A stretch of 64,000 nt of DNA from positions 1 to 64,000 of the forward strand of contig PBFW01000025.1 of assembly GCA_002719955.1 (NCBI GenBank), given 5' to 3'. Source of the stretch: Deltaproteobacteria bacterium. Lineage in GTDB: Bacteria > Myxococcota_A > UBA9160 > UBA4427. Shown one piece after another: positions 36,720 through 46,020 of this stretch. Numbering within the stretch: the first letter of the stretch is position 1; the number at the start of each line of letters is the position of its first letter. The translations under genes and the position numbers were made by a program. The notes beneath the pieces are model-generated. The model made no database searches. It was not told the origin of the DNA and was given only the letters and a program-made list of their open reading frames with translations.

Positions 36720-37886
36720 ATGGGTTCTGTCGAGGTAGCTCCGATCTCGCTACCGCGAGAGACCAAGCGCTTCGTCCGCACCTGGTTCACGATTTACGAG
36801 AACGATCCACACTGGATCCCTCCGCTCTATTTCGAACGCAAGCGATTCTTCGACCCGCACAAGAATCCCTATTTCAACTACGCGCGCGTGGCCTATTTCG
36901 TTGCGACTCGTGATGGTCGGGATGTTGGGACGATCGCCGCGGTCGTAGATGAGGTCTACCAGAAGGAAGAGCCTGGCACGGGCTTCTTCGGCTTCTTTGA
37001 ATTTGTCGACGACGTCGAGGTGGCGTCAGCTCTTCTCGACGAGGCGCGGGAATGGCTCGCCTACGAGGGAATGCAGAAGGCCATCGGGCCCTTCAACTTC
37101 AATACCAACCACGAGTTCGGTCTCCTCGTTGATGGCTTCGATAGCGATCCGACCGTCGCGAACCCCCATAATTCGGCCTATTTCCCTGGGATCTACGAGG
37201 AACTCGGGTTGCGCGGTGTGATGGATTGGTTTGCCTACCATTGTCACGTGGAGATGCCGGGCGTCAAGAAGATGAAGCGCGTCTCAGATCGCCTCTTGAA
37301 ACGCAACACCGAGATCCGCATTAGGAATCTCGATCTGAAGAATTTCGACCGGGAAACCGCACAAATTCACAAGATCTACATCGACGCATGGGAGCAGAAC
37401 TGGGCCCATGTGCGGGTCTCGGACGAGGAGTTCGAGTTCATCGCTCGAGGTCTCAAAGAGATCATCGATCCCGCGCTCTGCTTCGTCGCTGAGATCGGGG
37501 ATCGAATGGCCGGAATTTCCATCACTTTGCCCGATTTCAATCAGGTCGTGAAGAAGATGAGGGGTCGGGTCTTTCCTTTTGGTTGGGGCCATCTTCTGAT
37601 GAAGAAGCGAACCATGAATCGCGCTCGCATCTTGATGCTCGGGATCGCCCATGAGTTCCAGAATCTACCGCTCGGCGCCGCGCTCTATTCACGGACTTTC
37701 GAGGCCGCCCGAGAGAGGGGGTATTCCCAGGGTGAGGCATCGTTGATCCTCGAGAATAACACTCGGATGCGGGGTGCCCTCGAGAAGATGGGTGCCACGA
37801 TCGAGAAGACCTATCGAAGTTACGAGATCGCAACCCATTCGGAGACGATCGATGAGAAGAAGCAGAAGGAAGGAGCAGCTGACTAA
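36720..37886 (+). CDS. Large N-acetyltransferase-like protein (GNAT fold)
   Basis: 388 residues without signal peptide or membrane segment. The family has a conserved N-terminal part (FVRTWFTIYENDPHWIPPLYFERKRFFDP) and a C-terminal GNAT-like half ending in SLILENNTRMRGALEKMGATIEKTYRSYEI, typical of the last GNAT strands. Asparagine-rich GPFNFNTNHEFGLLV lies about residues 122-136. I know this family only as uncharacterised acetyltransferase-like proteins in Deltaproteobacteria and relatives. Its stop overlaps the hpf start (TAATG), which suggests a tie to ribosome hibernation or to stress physiology. No substrate is proposed. Confidence 0.75.
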   Translation: MGSVEVAPISLPRETKRFVRTWFTIYENDPHWIPPLYFERKRFFDPHKNPYFNYARVAYFVATRDGRDVGTIAAVVDEVYQKEEPGTGFFGFFEFVDDVEVASALLDEAREWLAYEGMQKAIGPFNFNTNHEFGLLVDGFDSDPTVANPHNSAYFPGIYEELGLRGVMDWFAYHCHVEMPGVKKMKRVSDRLLKRNTEIRIRNLDLKNFDRETAQIHKIYIDAWEQNWAHVRVSDEEFEFIARGLKEIIDPALCFVAEIGDRMAGISITLPDFNQVVKKMRGRVFPFGWGHLLMKKRTMNRARILMLGIAHEFQNLPLGAALYSRTFEAARERGYSQGEASLILENNTRMRGALEKMGATIEKTYRSYEIATHSETIDEKKQKEGAAD

Positions 37887-38251
37887 TGGACATTCAATGG
37901 CACGTGGTCACCGACCTCGATGGCTCTCGCCGCGATGCAGCGGAAGCGAGAATTCGAAAGCTAGGGGAAGGGCAAAAGGATCTGATCCACGTAGTGATCC
38001 ACGTCGAGAGCAGCAATCATCACCAACATGGGTCAGCTGAGGTGAAGATTCGATGCCAGGCGAAGGGTCGGGAGTTGATCGCCCATGAACGTGACGACGA
38101 GCCGGAGATCGCGCTGGTCCGCGCAGTGGATATCTTTGAGCGCGAGGTGCGGACGATGCGTGCAAAACGTCGGGATCGTCGTGGCCACGCGCCACCGGTT
38201 CCGGCCGGAGGAGAGGACGAGAGGCTCGCGGGGGGGGGCGCCGCGGACTGA
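37886..38251 (+). CDS. Ribosome hibernation-promoting factor/RaiA family
   Basis: 121 residues. Beta-alpha-beta fold with the family's charged pattern: KLGEGQKDLIHVVIHVES, HQHGSAEVKIRCQAKGRELIAHERDDEPEIALVRAVDIFEREVRTMRAKRRDRR. The basic stretch at the end of the second helix binds 16S rRNA near the decoding centre and shuts down ribosomes in stationary phase. It is the short type, with only a Gly-rich tail and no C-terminal dimerisation domain. The ATG overlaps the stop of the preceding acetyltransferase gene, so the pair is translationally coupled. Confidence 0.88.
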   Translation: MDIQWHVVTDLDGSRRDAAEARIRKLGEGQKDLIHVVIHVESSNHHQHGSAEVKIRCQAKGRELIAHERDDEPEIALVRAVDIFEREVRTMRAKRRDRRGHAPPVPAGGEDERLAGGGAAD

Positions 38252-38515
38252 CGCCAGCCGATCCGCGGCCCAGCGAGCCGCCTCTCCCATGCCGGTCGGG
38301 TCTGCTCGGTGAGACCGCGCGGGATTGGAATCGATTGGGGTGCGGGGCGACTCAAGCGGTTGGCGTGTCGGATCGAGGTAGGAGATGCGCGCGCGATCCC
38401 GCGCCCTGGATCGTTCTGGTTGCCGGCGATGGGGACTGCGGCGTCGATCCAGAGGAAGGTCCCACGGCTTCGGTTGTCGCGGACCCGTTCTAGCTGGAAT
38501 CAGGGAGGATTCGAG

Positions 38516-39220
38516 ATGAATCATATTCAAGAACACGGACAGGTCAGTATTCCGATCGACCAACAATCGGTCGATGCCCGTGCCGAGTTCATCACACGCA
38601 CCTATAACCACCTGATGGGCGCGATCGTGGCCTTCGTGGGGGTCGAGTTCCTGCTCTTCGGATCGGGATTGGCGGCGCCGATCGCCGAGACCATGCTGAG
38701 CGGTTCCTGGCTGCTCGTACTCGGTGCCTTCATGATCGTTGGCTGGTTGGCCAACGGTGTGGCGGCACGCTCCGAATCCCTACCCGCTCAATACGCCGCG
38801 CTCGGAGCCTACGTCGTCTTCGAAGCACTCATTTTCGTCCCCATACTTTTTCTCGCGGAGGCGACCGCGAGCGGTGTGATCCAGAGTGCTGCGATCGTGA
38901 CGCTGCTCGGCTTCGCCGGACTGACTGCCGTCGTTTTTACGACGCGCAAGGACTTCAGTTTCCTTGGAAGTCTCGTTCGCTACGGATTCATCCTCGCGAT
39001 CGTTGCGATCATCGGCGGCTTGCTCTTCGGTTTCGAATTGGGCACGTGGTTTTCGGTGGCGATGATCGGACTTGCGGGTGCGGCGATCCTCTACGACACG
39101 TCGAATGTCCTTCACCACTACCCGGAAGATCGTTATGTGGCGGCGTCGTTGTCGCTTTTCGCGTCGGTGGCCTTGCTCTTCTGGTACGTGTTACGACTCT
39201 TCATGGCCTCTGACGACTAG
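38516..39220 (+). CDS. Bax inhibitor-1/YccA family membrane protein
   Basis: 234 residues from ATG 38516 with a strong ribosome site (GGGAGGA about 6 bp upstream); the open frame reaches back to 38309 without coding character. Seven hydrophobic helices follow a polar N-terminus (residues 1-28). Family marks: the conserved AALGAYVVFEALIF helix and a late segment AAILYDTSNVLHHYPEDRYVAASLSLFASV, with the Asp/His pair typical of the TMBIM pH-dependent calcium leak. In bacteria YccA also modulates FtsH proteolysis. The gap before it (38252-38515) shows nothing notable. Confidence 0.92.
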   Translation: MNHIQEHGQVSIPIDQQSVDARAEFITRTYNHLMGAIVAFVGVEFLLFGSGLAAPIAETMLSGSWLLVLGAFMIVGWLANGVAARSESLPAQYAALGAYVVFEALIFVPILFLAEATASGVIQSAAIVTLLGFAGLTAVVFTTRKDFSFLGSLVRYGFILAIVAIIGGLLFGFELGTWFSVAMIGLAGAAILYDTSNVLHHYPEDRYVAASLSLFASVALLFWYVLRLFMASDD

Positions 39221-39427
39221 CCCGGATGATAGACTCATGCGGGGGGGAGATGGCAGCTCGGGGGCTCAAATCGAGCGGCCGTGAGTCTCCTGGCAGCCTT
39301 GCGCTTCGTCGGGACGTGTCCGACCATTCGGTACCCCTCCACAGGCGATGCCCGCAGGTAGATTGCGTACAATCTTCCGATCGCGCGCGCGCGTGCCGCT
39401 CGAAGGCAATTCACGGAGGCGTTCGGC

Positions 39428-42139
39428 ATGTCCAAGTCCGAGCCCAGGCCCGATTCGATCGTGATCAAGGGGCTGACCGGGTCCGCCGTCGGCGATATCG
39501 ATCCCGAGGAGACCCTCGAGTGGATCGAGGCGCTTGATTCCGTCTTCGAACGTGAAGGGGTGGAGCGCGCGCATTTTCTGCTCGGACGTCTTGTTCGTCG
39601 TGCGCGTCGCAAAGGTGCGCACCTTCCCTATCGCGCAACGACCGCCTATATCAACACGATCTCCGATGTGCTCCAGAAGACGAATCCAGGCGATTCAAAA
39701 CTCGAGGAGCGAATCCGGTCCTTCATTCGCTGGAACGCGATGGCCATGGTCGTACAGGCGAATCGGATCGATTCCGCGCTCGGCGGGCACATTTCGAGCT
39801 TTGCCTCCGCTGCGACCCTCTACGACGTCGGCTTCAACCATTTTTTCCATGCACCGACCGAGAATCACGGTGGCGACCTTCTCTATATCCAGGGGCACGC
39901 GGCGCCGGGTATCTACGCGCGGGCCTTCTTGGAGGGACGCCTCACGGAAGACCAGCTGCGAAATTTCAGACAGGAAGTGGAGCCCGGTGGCCTCTCTTCC
40001 TATCCGCACCCGAGGTTGATGCCCGATTTCTGGCAATTCCCAACGGTGTCGATGGGGCTCGGTCCGCTGATGGCGATCTATCAGGCGCGTTTCATGCGCT
40101 ACTTGCGCGATCGCGGGATCGTCAAGACGCAGGGGCGCAAGATCTGGGCTTTTCTAGGGGACGGTGAGACGGACGAGCCCGAGAGCCTCGGCGCGATCTC
40201 GCTGGCAGGGCGTGAAAAACTCGACAATCTGATCTTCGTGGTGAACTGCAATCTTCAGAGATTGGACGGCCCCGTTCGTGGCAACGGCAAGATCATCCAG
40301 GAGCTCGAAGCGAATTTTCGCGGGAATGGTTGGAACGTGATCAAAGTGGTGTGGGGCGGGCGCTGGGATCCACTGCTCGCGAAGGATCGCGACGGGCTTC
40401 TTCGCAGGCGCATGGAAGAGGCGGTCGATGGTGAGTACCAGGCCTACCAGGTGCGGGGCGGGTCCTATACGCGGGAACATTTCTTTGGCAAATCCCCCGA
40501 ACTCGCGGAGATGGTCGCACCGATGTCCGACGAGGATATCTGGCGCCTCAATCGCGGTGGGCATGATCCGCACAAGGTGTATGCCGCTTACGCAGAAGCC
40601 GTCGCCCACGAGGGAGAGCCGACCGTGATTCTCGCCAAGACCGTAAAAGGGTATGGGACGGGCGAGGCGGGGGAAGGGCAGAATCCCACCCACCAGATGC
40701 ACGACATGGCAGAGTCGGCCCTTCGTACGTTTCGCGATCGTTTCAATATTCCGATCACCGATGACGAGATCGGTGAGGCGCCCTTCTACAAGCCCGCCTC
40801 GGATAGTCCTGAGATGGTGTATATGCACCAACGTCGGGAGGCGTTGGGCGGATTCTTGCCCGCCCGTCGGACCGACGCATCGCAACTCGTCGTTCCGGAA
40901 CTCTCGGCCTTCGAGGTGCTGCTCAAGGGGAGCGGTCAGCGTGAAATGTCGTCGACGATGGCCGCGGTGCGCATTCTCCAGATCCTGACCCGCGACAAGA
41001 AGATCGGGAAGCATATCGTGCCGATCGTACCGGATGAGTCTCGAACTTTCGGAATGGAAGGGATGTTCCGACGGCTCGGGATCTACTCTTCCGTCGGACA
41101 GCTCTACGACCCGGTGGACTCGGATCAGGTTGCCTACTACCGCGAGGAAAAGGACGGGCAGATCCTTCAAGAAGGGATCAACGAGGCGGGTGCGATGGCT
41201 TCCTTCGTTGCCGCAGGGGCCGCCTACGCGAATCATGGCGTGCACATGGTTCCCTTCTACATATTCTACTCGATGTTCGGGTTTCAGCGGATCGGTGATC
41301 TCGCCTGGGCGGCCGGCGATATGCGATGTCGGGGCTTCTTGCTTGGTGGGACCGCTGGACGAACGACACTCGCGGGCGAAGGGCTCCAACATCAGGACGG
41401 CCATAGCCATATCCTTGCGAATACGATCCCGAGTTGCGTTTCGTATGACCCGGCGTACGCCTACGAACTCGCTGTGATCGTACAGGATGGGATGCGGCGG
41501 ATGTATTGCGAGGGCGAGAGCATCTACTACTACCTGACCGTCATGAACGAGAAATACGTTCAGCCCGAGATGCCGGAAGGTGTGGCAAAGGGAATCCTCA
41601 AGGGCATGTATCGCGTGCGCGAAGGCCTGGGTGAAGGGCCGCGCGTTCAGTTGATGGGGAGCGGGACGATCCTGAGAGAGGTGATCGCAGCAGCGGAGAT
41701 GCTCGACCACGATCACGGCGTGACCGCGGACGTCTGGAGCGTGACCAGCTTCAACGAATTGGCCCGAGACGGCCAGGACGTCGATCGTTGGAATACGCTC
41801 CATCCGGGGGAGGCTCCGCGCATGAGCTTCGTCGAAAGACAGCTGGCCGGTACGACGGGCCCTGTCGTCGCGGCGACGGATTATGTCCGACTCTTCTCAG
41901 AGCAGATCCGCGCTTATCTTCCCGACACACGGGACTACCGAACGCTCGGTACCGATGGGTGGGGCCGAAGTGATGGGCGCGAGAAATTGCGCCATTTCTT
42001 CGAGGTCCACCGGAACAACGTCTGCGTGACCGCGCTCTCCGCACTGGCGGAAGAGGGTTTGGTCGATCGCGATCACGTCACCCGTGCGATCAAGAAATAT
42101 GGCATCGACTCGGATGGCGAGGCGCCGCGGCATCGATAG
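39428..42139 (+). CDS. aceE: Pyruvate dehydrogenase E1 component, homodimeric
   Basis: 903 residues; the homodimeric AceE class rather than E1 alpha/beta. The TPP-binding motif is GDGETDEPES...NCNLQRLDGPV; upstream are ALGGHISSFASAATLYDVGFNHFF and the conserved histidine region QGHAAPGIYARAFLEGRL. The C-terminal transketolase-like part has EGINEAGAMASFVAAGAAYA and HQDGHSH. It decarboxylates pyruvate and transfers the acetyl group to the lipoyl domain of E2. The ribosome site GGAGG is 8 bp before the ATG. aceF follows after 39 bp. Confidence 0.97.
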   Translation: MSKSEPRPDSIVIKGLTGSAVGDIDPEETLEWIEALDSVFEREGVERAHFLLGRLVRRARRKGAHLPYRATTAYINTISDVLQKTNPGDSKLEERIRSFIRWNAMAMVVQANRIDSALGGHISSFASAATLYDVGFNHFFHAPTENHGGDLLYIQGHAAPGIYARAFLEGRLTEDQLRNFRQEVEPGGLSSYPHPRLMPDFWQFPTVSMGLGPLMAIYQARFMRYLRDRGIVKTQGRKIWAFLGDGETDEPESLGAISLAGREKLDNLIFVVNCNLQRLDGPVRGNGKIIQELEANFRGNGWNVIKVVWGGRWDPLLAKDRDGLLRRRMEEAVDGEYQAYQVRGGSYTREHFFGKSPELAEMVAPMSDEDIWRLNRGGHDPHKVYAAYAEAVAHEGEPTVILAKTVKGYGTGEAGEGQNPTHQMHDMAESALRTFRDRFNIPITDDEIGEAPFYKPASDSPEMVYMHQRREALGGFLPARRTDASQLVVPELSAFEVLLKGSGQREMSSTMAAVRILQILTRDKKIGKHIVPIVPDESRTFGMEGMFRRLGIYSSVGQLYDPVDSDQVAYYREEKDGQILQEGINEAGAMASFVAAGAAYANHGVHMVPFYIFYSMFGFQRIGDLAWAAGDMRCRGFLLGGTAGRTTLAGEGLQHQDGHSHILANTIPSCVSYDPAYAYELAVIVQDGMRRMYCEGESIYYYLTVMNEKYVQPEMPEGVAKGILKGMYRVREGLGEGPRVQLMGSGTILREVIAAAEMLDHDHGVTADVWSVTSFNELARDGQDVDRWNTLHPGEAPRMSFVERQLAGTTGPVVAATDYVRLFSEQIRAYLPDTRDYRTLGTDGWGRSDGREKLRHFFEVHRNNVCVTALSALAEEGLVDRDHVTRAIKKYGIDSDGEAPRHR

Positions 42140-42178
42140 ACAGGGGGCGCCCGGAAGCGGGCGACGGAGAGCACGAAA

Positions 42179-43561
42179 TTGGGCCTATCCCTGGAAATCT
42201 GCGTTCCTGATATCGGCGACTTTGAAGAGGTCGAAGTGGTGGAGTTGCTCGTCGCGAAGGGGGACATTATCGAATTCGATGACCCCGTGATCAGCATCGA
42301 GAGCGACAAGGCGACGATGGAGATCCCTTCGACCGCGGCGGGTGTCGTCGCTGAATTGAGAGTTTCGGAGGGCGATCGCGTCTCTGAGGGCAGCGTGTTG
42401 ATCGTGCTCGATGTTGCGGAGGATGCGGGGAGATCGGCTGTGCCCGAATCCGACGAGGTTGCACTCGGATCCGAGTCGGTCCCCGTGGCACCCCGGGTGG
42501 ACGCCGCAGAGGAGGCCTCGGCGGCGCTACCGTCGGTCGAATCGGCGCGGCCCACGCGGGAGATGTCCGAAGCCGCGCGCCATCCCGTGCCCGATCGGCG
42601 AGGGTTGCCCCACGCGAGTCCACTGGCGCGACGCCACGCGAGAGAGCTGGGCGTCCCGATCGATTCGACGCAGGGTTCGGGCGCGCATGGGCGCGTCTTG
42701 ATCGACGATCTGAATCGAGAGGTGCGCGATCGCTTCGCGAGGGATGCGGTCGGGATCGAAGGTTCTGCGAGAAGGGATGTCGCGCCGATCCCCGCGCTCG
42801 ACCAGACCGTATTCGGTCCCGTACACGACCAGCCGCTCACTCGGATCCAGAAGGCGTCGGGCGCCGCGCTCCATCGCAGTTGGCTGAATGTTCCGCAGAT
42901 GACGCACCACGATGAGGCCGATGTGACCGAGCTCGAGCGTTTTCGACGAGATCGTCGTGAACTCGCGAGTGGCCGCGGCTTGAAGCTCTCACCGCTTCTT
43001 TTCGTCATGAAGGCTGTGGCGGTCGTATTGGAAGAGTTCCCGGCCTTCAGATCGTCGCTGACCCCGGAGTTCGATCGCCTGATCGTGAAGGACTATTTCC
43101 ATCTCGGGATCAGTGTGGACACGGATGAGGGTCTCGTCGTGCCGGTCATTCGCGAAGTCGATCGCAAGGGCATCTTCGAGCTCGCGGAGGAGCTGGGCGA
43201 AACCGCCGCGCGCGCGCGGGCGCATCAGCTCTCGCCGGAGGATCTCAGGGGAGCCTGCTTCACGATTTCGAGTCTCGGTGGAATCGGCGGGACCGCCTTT
43301 TCAGCGATCGTGAACGCCCCCGAAACGGCCATTCTCGGCCTATCCAAGATGCGCATCCGACCGCAGTGGAAGGGGCCGCCACCCAGCGACCTGCTAGATG
43401 CAGACGGCGCCCATGAGCCGGGGACGGGCCTTTTCGAGCCGCGGCTCGTCTTGCCCCTCTCCCTCTCCTACGACCACCGGGTCATCGACGGTGCGAGTGC
43501 TGCGCGGTTTGCTGCTCGTCTCTCACGCGTGTTGTCGGAGCCATTGCGGCTCCTTCTCTAG
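42179..43561 (+). CDS. aceF: Dihydrolipoyl acetyltransferase (PDH E2)
   Basis: 460 residues from a TTG start (GGAGA 8 bp upstream). One lipoyl domain (1-80, lipoylated Lys in IESDKATMEIPS), an Ala/Glu-rich hinge (80-130), a peripheral subunit-binding domain (ASPLARRHARELGVPIDSTQGSGAHGRVLIDDL, about 147-180), and a catalytic domain ending with SYDHRVIDGASAARF (catalytic His). E. coli AceF has three lipoyl domains; only one is present here. It carries acetyl groups from E1 to CoA. It forms an operon with aceE; E3 is probably the lpd gene 10 kb downstream. Confidence 0.95.
   Translation: MGLSLEICVPDIGDFEEVEVVELLVAKGDIIEFDDPVISIESDKATMEIPSTAAGVVAELRVSEGDRVSEGSVLIVLDVAEDAGRSAVPESDEVALGSESVPVAPRVDAAEEASAALPSVESARPTREMSEAARHPVPDRRGLPHASPLARRHARELGVPIDSTQGSGAHGRVLIDDLNREVRDRFARDAVGIEGSARRDVAPIPALDQTVFGPVHDQPLTRIQKASGAALHRSWLNVPQMTHHDEADVTELERFRRDRRELASGRGLKLSPLLFVMKAVAVVLEEFPAFRSSLTPEFDRLIVKDYFHLGISVDTDEGLVVPVIREVDRKGIFELAEELGETAARARAHQLSPEDLRGACFTISSLGGIGGTAFSAIVNAPETAILGLSKMRIRPQWKGPPPSDLLDADGAHEPGTGLFEPRLVLPLSLSYDHRVIDGASAARFAARLSRVLSEPLRLLL
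43537..43559 (+). terminator. Terminator-like stem at the end of aceF
   Basis: GGAGCC (43537-43542), a 5-base loop and GGCTCC (43548-43553) are followed by TTCTCT. The stem lies in the last codons of aceF. It is short with a poor T-tract, so its action as a terminator is uncertain. Confidence 0.25.
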
Positions 43562-43771
43562 AGGCTGTCTCCAGCCCTGCAGACCTCTCCGCTCGGCCCC
43601 CGAAGCGACCCCGGAGCGCGCGATGTCGTTGCCGCTCTCGCAGTCACCCGAAAACCGCGCATTCAGGTCCCCCCGTCGAGTCTTTTACGGAGCCGTCTTG
43701 AGGAAGCCCTCTCCGACCGCCTCCCGGACGAGGTTTCGAGGCGATCCGGAAGCCGCTCCGCGCTGCGCTCG

Positions 43772-44652
43772 GTGGCGATGGTGCGCGCTCGTGTGTGCTT
43801 GTCGGGTGGTGGCGAGATCGAGGGCCGAACCCAGAATCTGAGCTCTGTGGGTGTGCTCGTTGCCATCAGCGGTTTTGCGCCCGCCATCGGGCAGGACGTC
43901 ATCTTCTCGGTCGTACACCCCATGAGCGGGGAGGAACGGGCGATTTCTGGAAAGATCGCACGTCACGATCGCGATCAGACCGGGCAGGTCCGCGGACTCG
44001 GAATTCATTTCAGCATCGACCTCGCGCAGGTGGACGAGACGATCAACGACCTGAATCAGGTGAAGGCCAGCCAACACGCTCGGCGGCTGGGTGGAACCAC
44101 CGGCTCGATCGATACCCTCGGCCTGAATGATCTGCTGATGAGCTTCGGACAACGCTTTCCGCGCGGTCGCTTCACGCTGATGAGAGGCGGCTAGGTCGGG
44201 ACGATCCACGTCGAAGACGGGTTGATGATGTTCGCGCAGGTCGGGGCCGCGACGGGCATGAAGGCGCTCGTGCGGATGGCCGAGTGGGACGACGGGAATT
44301 TCGATTTCCACACGAATCTTCGGGCGGGGGGCAGGAAGAGGGCGAGCCGATGTCGCTAGCGATCGAGGTGGTTCTGCTCGAAGTCGCACGGCTCGCCGAC
44401 GAGGGCCGGAAGCTTCGGATGTCCGGACTGTCCCGAGGTGCGGGGCTCCGCGTGCCACACCGGGTCGTTGACCTCGGCTCTTCCGATCGATCGAAAATCG
44501 AAGCCCAGATCCTGGATCTCGTAGGAGCGGGGATGACCGTCACCCGACTCCTCGACATGATTCAGGAGCCCGACAGATTGATCGGAAGGAATCTTCTGGC
44601 CCTGATCGAACGAGGCGTCGTTCAGCTCGAAAACGGCTCCGCCGAGGGCTGA
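43772..44652 (+). pseudogene. Broken PilZ-DUF4388 signalling gene
   Basis: The frame at 43772 encodes a PilZ-like segment (GGEIEGRTQNLSSVGVLVAISGFAP, with the NxSxxG-type motif, then RGLGIHFS) followed by the start of a DUF4388 domain (LNDLLMSFGQRFPRGRFTLMRGG). An in-frame TAG at 44192-44194 stops it, yet the same frame continues with VGTIHVEDGLMMFAQVG, GMKALVRMAEWDDGNFDFHTNL. Near the G-run at about 44330 the frame then shifts by one base. The usual following helix of these proteins, EPMSLAIEVVLLEVARLADEGRKL, continues in another frame to 44652. PilZ domains bind c-di-GMP. With a stop and a frameshift, no full product can be made. Confidence 0.75.
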
Positions 44653-44681
44653 GGCAGTTCTATCGATCGACCCCCGAAGGA

Positions 44682-46007
44682 ATGCTCAACAAGATTCCTT
44701 CGCATGCCGATCCAGGGCTCATGACCACATCCTTCGCCCTCGATCCCCCCGACCCGAGCTGTGACGCTGCTCCCGACGCCTCCCGGGGTTCCGATATCAG
44801 CGAACTCTTCTCCGAGATCGGCGGGCGTTTCGAGCGTGCTGGGGCGGTCGGTCTGGTCTTGATCGGCGCACCGATGGTCGCGGAGATCGAGCGCCGGCAC
44901 GGAGACGAGGCGCGAATGCGCTGTCTCGAATCCCTGCGCCGGCGGGTCGTCGAGATTGCGGAGGAGCGGCTGCGATCGGATTTCATCGTCTGCCAGGCGG
45001 AACAGGGCGCTCACGAACTCATGGTGCTGCTCTTTCGAAAGCCGGGATCGGCGGGCTTCTATCGAACGGAGATGCCGGGCTTTCGTCAGGAACTCTCTCG
45101 TTCGCTGCGGGGCGATGGTGGGCAGGTTTTCTATCCCTATCAGAAGGGAGCCGCACATCTGCCGACAGGGATGTCCGTTGAACTCCGCAATCCCCAGTTC
45201 GGAAGGGCGACACAGCTGCGTCGGCTCATCGACGAAGCACGCCGAGACTGCCATTACGACATCGAATCCACTCGTCGCGAGACGCGCCAGGGATTGCTGG
45301 AGACGATCCTCGACCACCGAATCTACTCGGTCTATGAGCCGATCGTCGAGGTCGAGAGCCGAACGGTCTTCGGCTACGAAGCCCTGGCTCGTGGACCCGA
45401 GGGCTCGCATTTTCATTCGCCGCTTGCGCTCTTCTCGGCCGCTGAGGAACACGGGCTCGTATTCGAACTCGATTGCGTGTGCCGTGAAAGCGGGTTGCGC
45501 GGGGCGATCGATTTTCCGGCCGGGACGAAACTCTTCCTGAATATCAGGCCGACGGCCATCCACGATCCGAGCTTTCGAGAGGATCGGTTGATCGAGACCC
45601 TCGAACGTCGCCAGCTTGTTCCGACGGACGTCGTTTTCGAAATCTCCGAACAGGAATCGATCACGAGCTTCGGGGCCTTCCGGGAGATGGCAGACTACTA
45701 TCGGAGTCTGGGCTTCCAGTTTGCGCTCGATGATACCGGGACGGGATATGCGGGGCTCGAGGAGTTGCTCGAAGTCGAGCCCGAATATATCAAGATCGAC
45801 CGCGCGATGGTTTCGGGGGTCGATCAGGATCCGGCACGTCAGGGTGTGCTGACAGCGCTCCTCCAGATCGCTGATAAGATGGGCTCCCAGGTGATTGGCG
45901 AGGGCCTCGATACGCTCGAGGAACTCGAAATGCTTGGTCGGCTCGGGATCCGCTTCGGTCAGGGCTGGCTCTTCGGTCATCCGACTCCGCTTCGCGCGGC
46001 CGAGTGA
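44682..46007 (+). CDS. EAL-domain protein, c-di-GMP phosphodiesterase-like
   Basis: 441 residues. The N-terminal ~195 residues have a GGDEF-like fold trace (LVLIGAPMVAEIERRHGDEARMRCLESLRRRVVEIAEERLRSDFIVCQ), but without GG(D/E)EF. The C-terminal EAL domain (about 200-441) has YEALARGPEG (EAL motif), LNIRPTAIHD (Asn ligand), FEISEQESI (Glu ligand), LDDTGTGYAGLEELLEVEPEYIKID (DD motif and Lys) and GEGLDTLEELEML (Glu). The metal-binding residues seem intact, though TGTGY and GEGLDT deviate from the common FGTGY and AEGVET forms. It could hydrolyse or only sense c-di-GMP. No signal or membrane segment is present. Confidence 0.85.
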   Translation: MLNKIPSHADPGLMTTSFALDPPDPSCDAAPDASRGSDISELFSEIGGRFERAGAVGLVLIGAPMVAEIERRHGDEARMRCLESLRRRVVEIAEERLRSDFIVCQAEQGAHELMVLLFRKPGSAGFYRTEMPGFRQELSRSLRGDGGQVFYPYQKGAAHLPTGMSVELRNPQFGRATQLRRLIDEARRDCHYDIESTRRETRQGLLETILDHRIYSVYEPIVEVESRTVFGYEALARGPEGSHFHSPLALFSAAEEHGLVFELDCVCRESGLRGAIDFPAGTKLFLNIRPTAIHDPSFREDRLIETLERRQLVPTDVVFEISEQESITSFGAFREMADYYRSLGFQFALDDTGTGYAGLEELLEVEPEYIKIDRAMVSGVDQDPARQGVLTALLQIADKMGSQVIGEGLDTLEELEMLGRLGIRFGQGWLFGHPTPLRAAE

Positions 46008-46020
46008 TGCCGGCGGAGGC

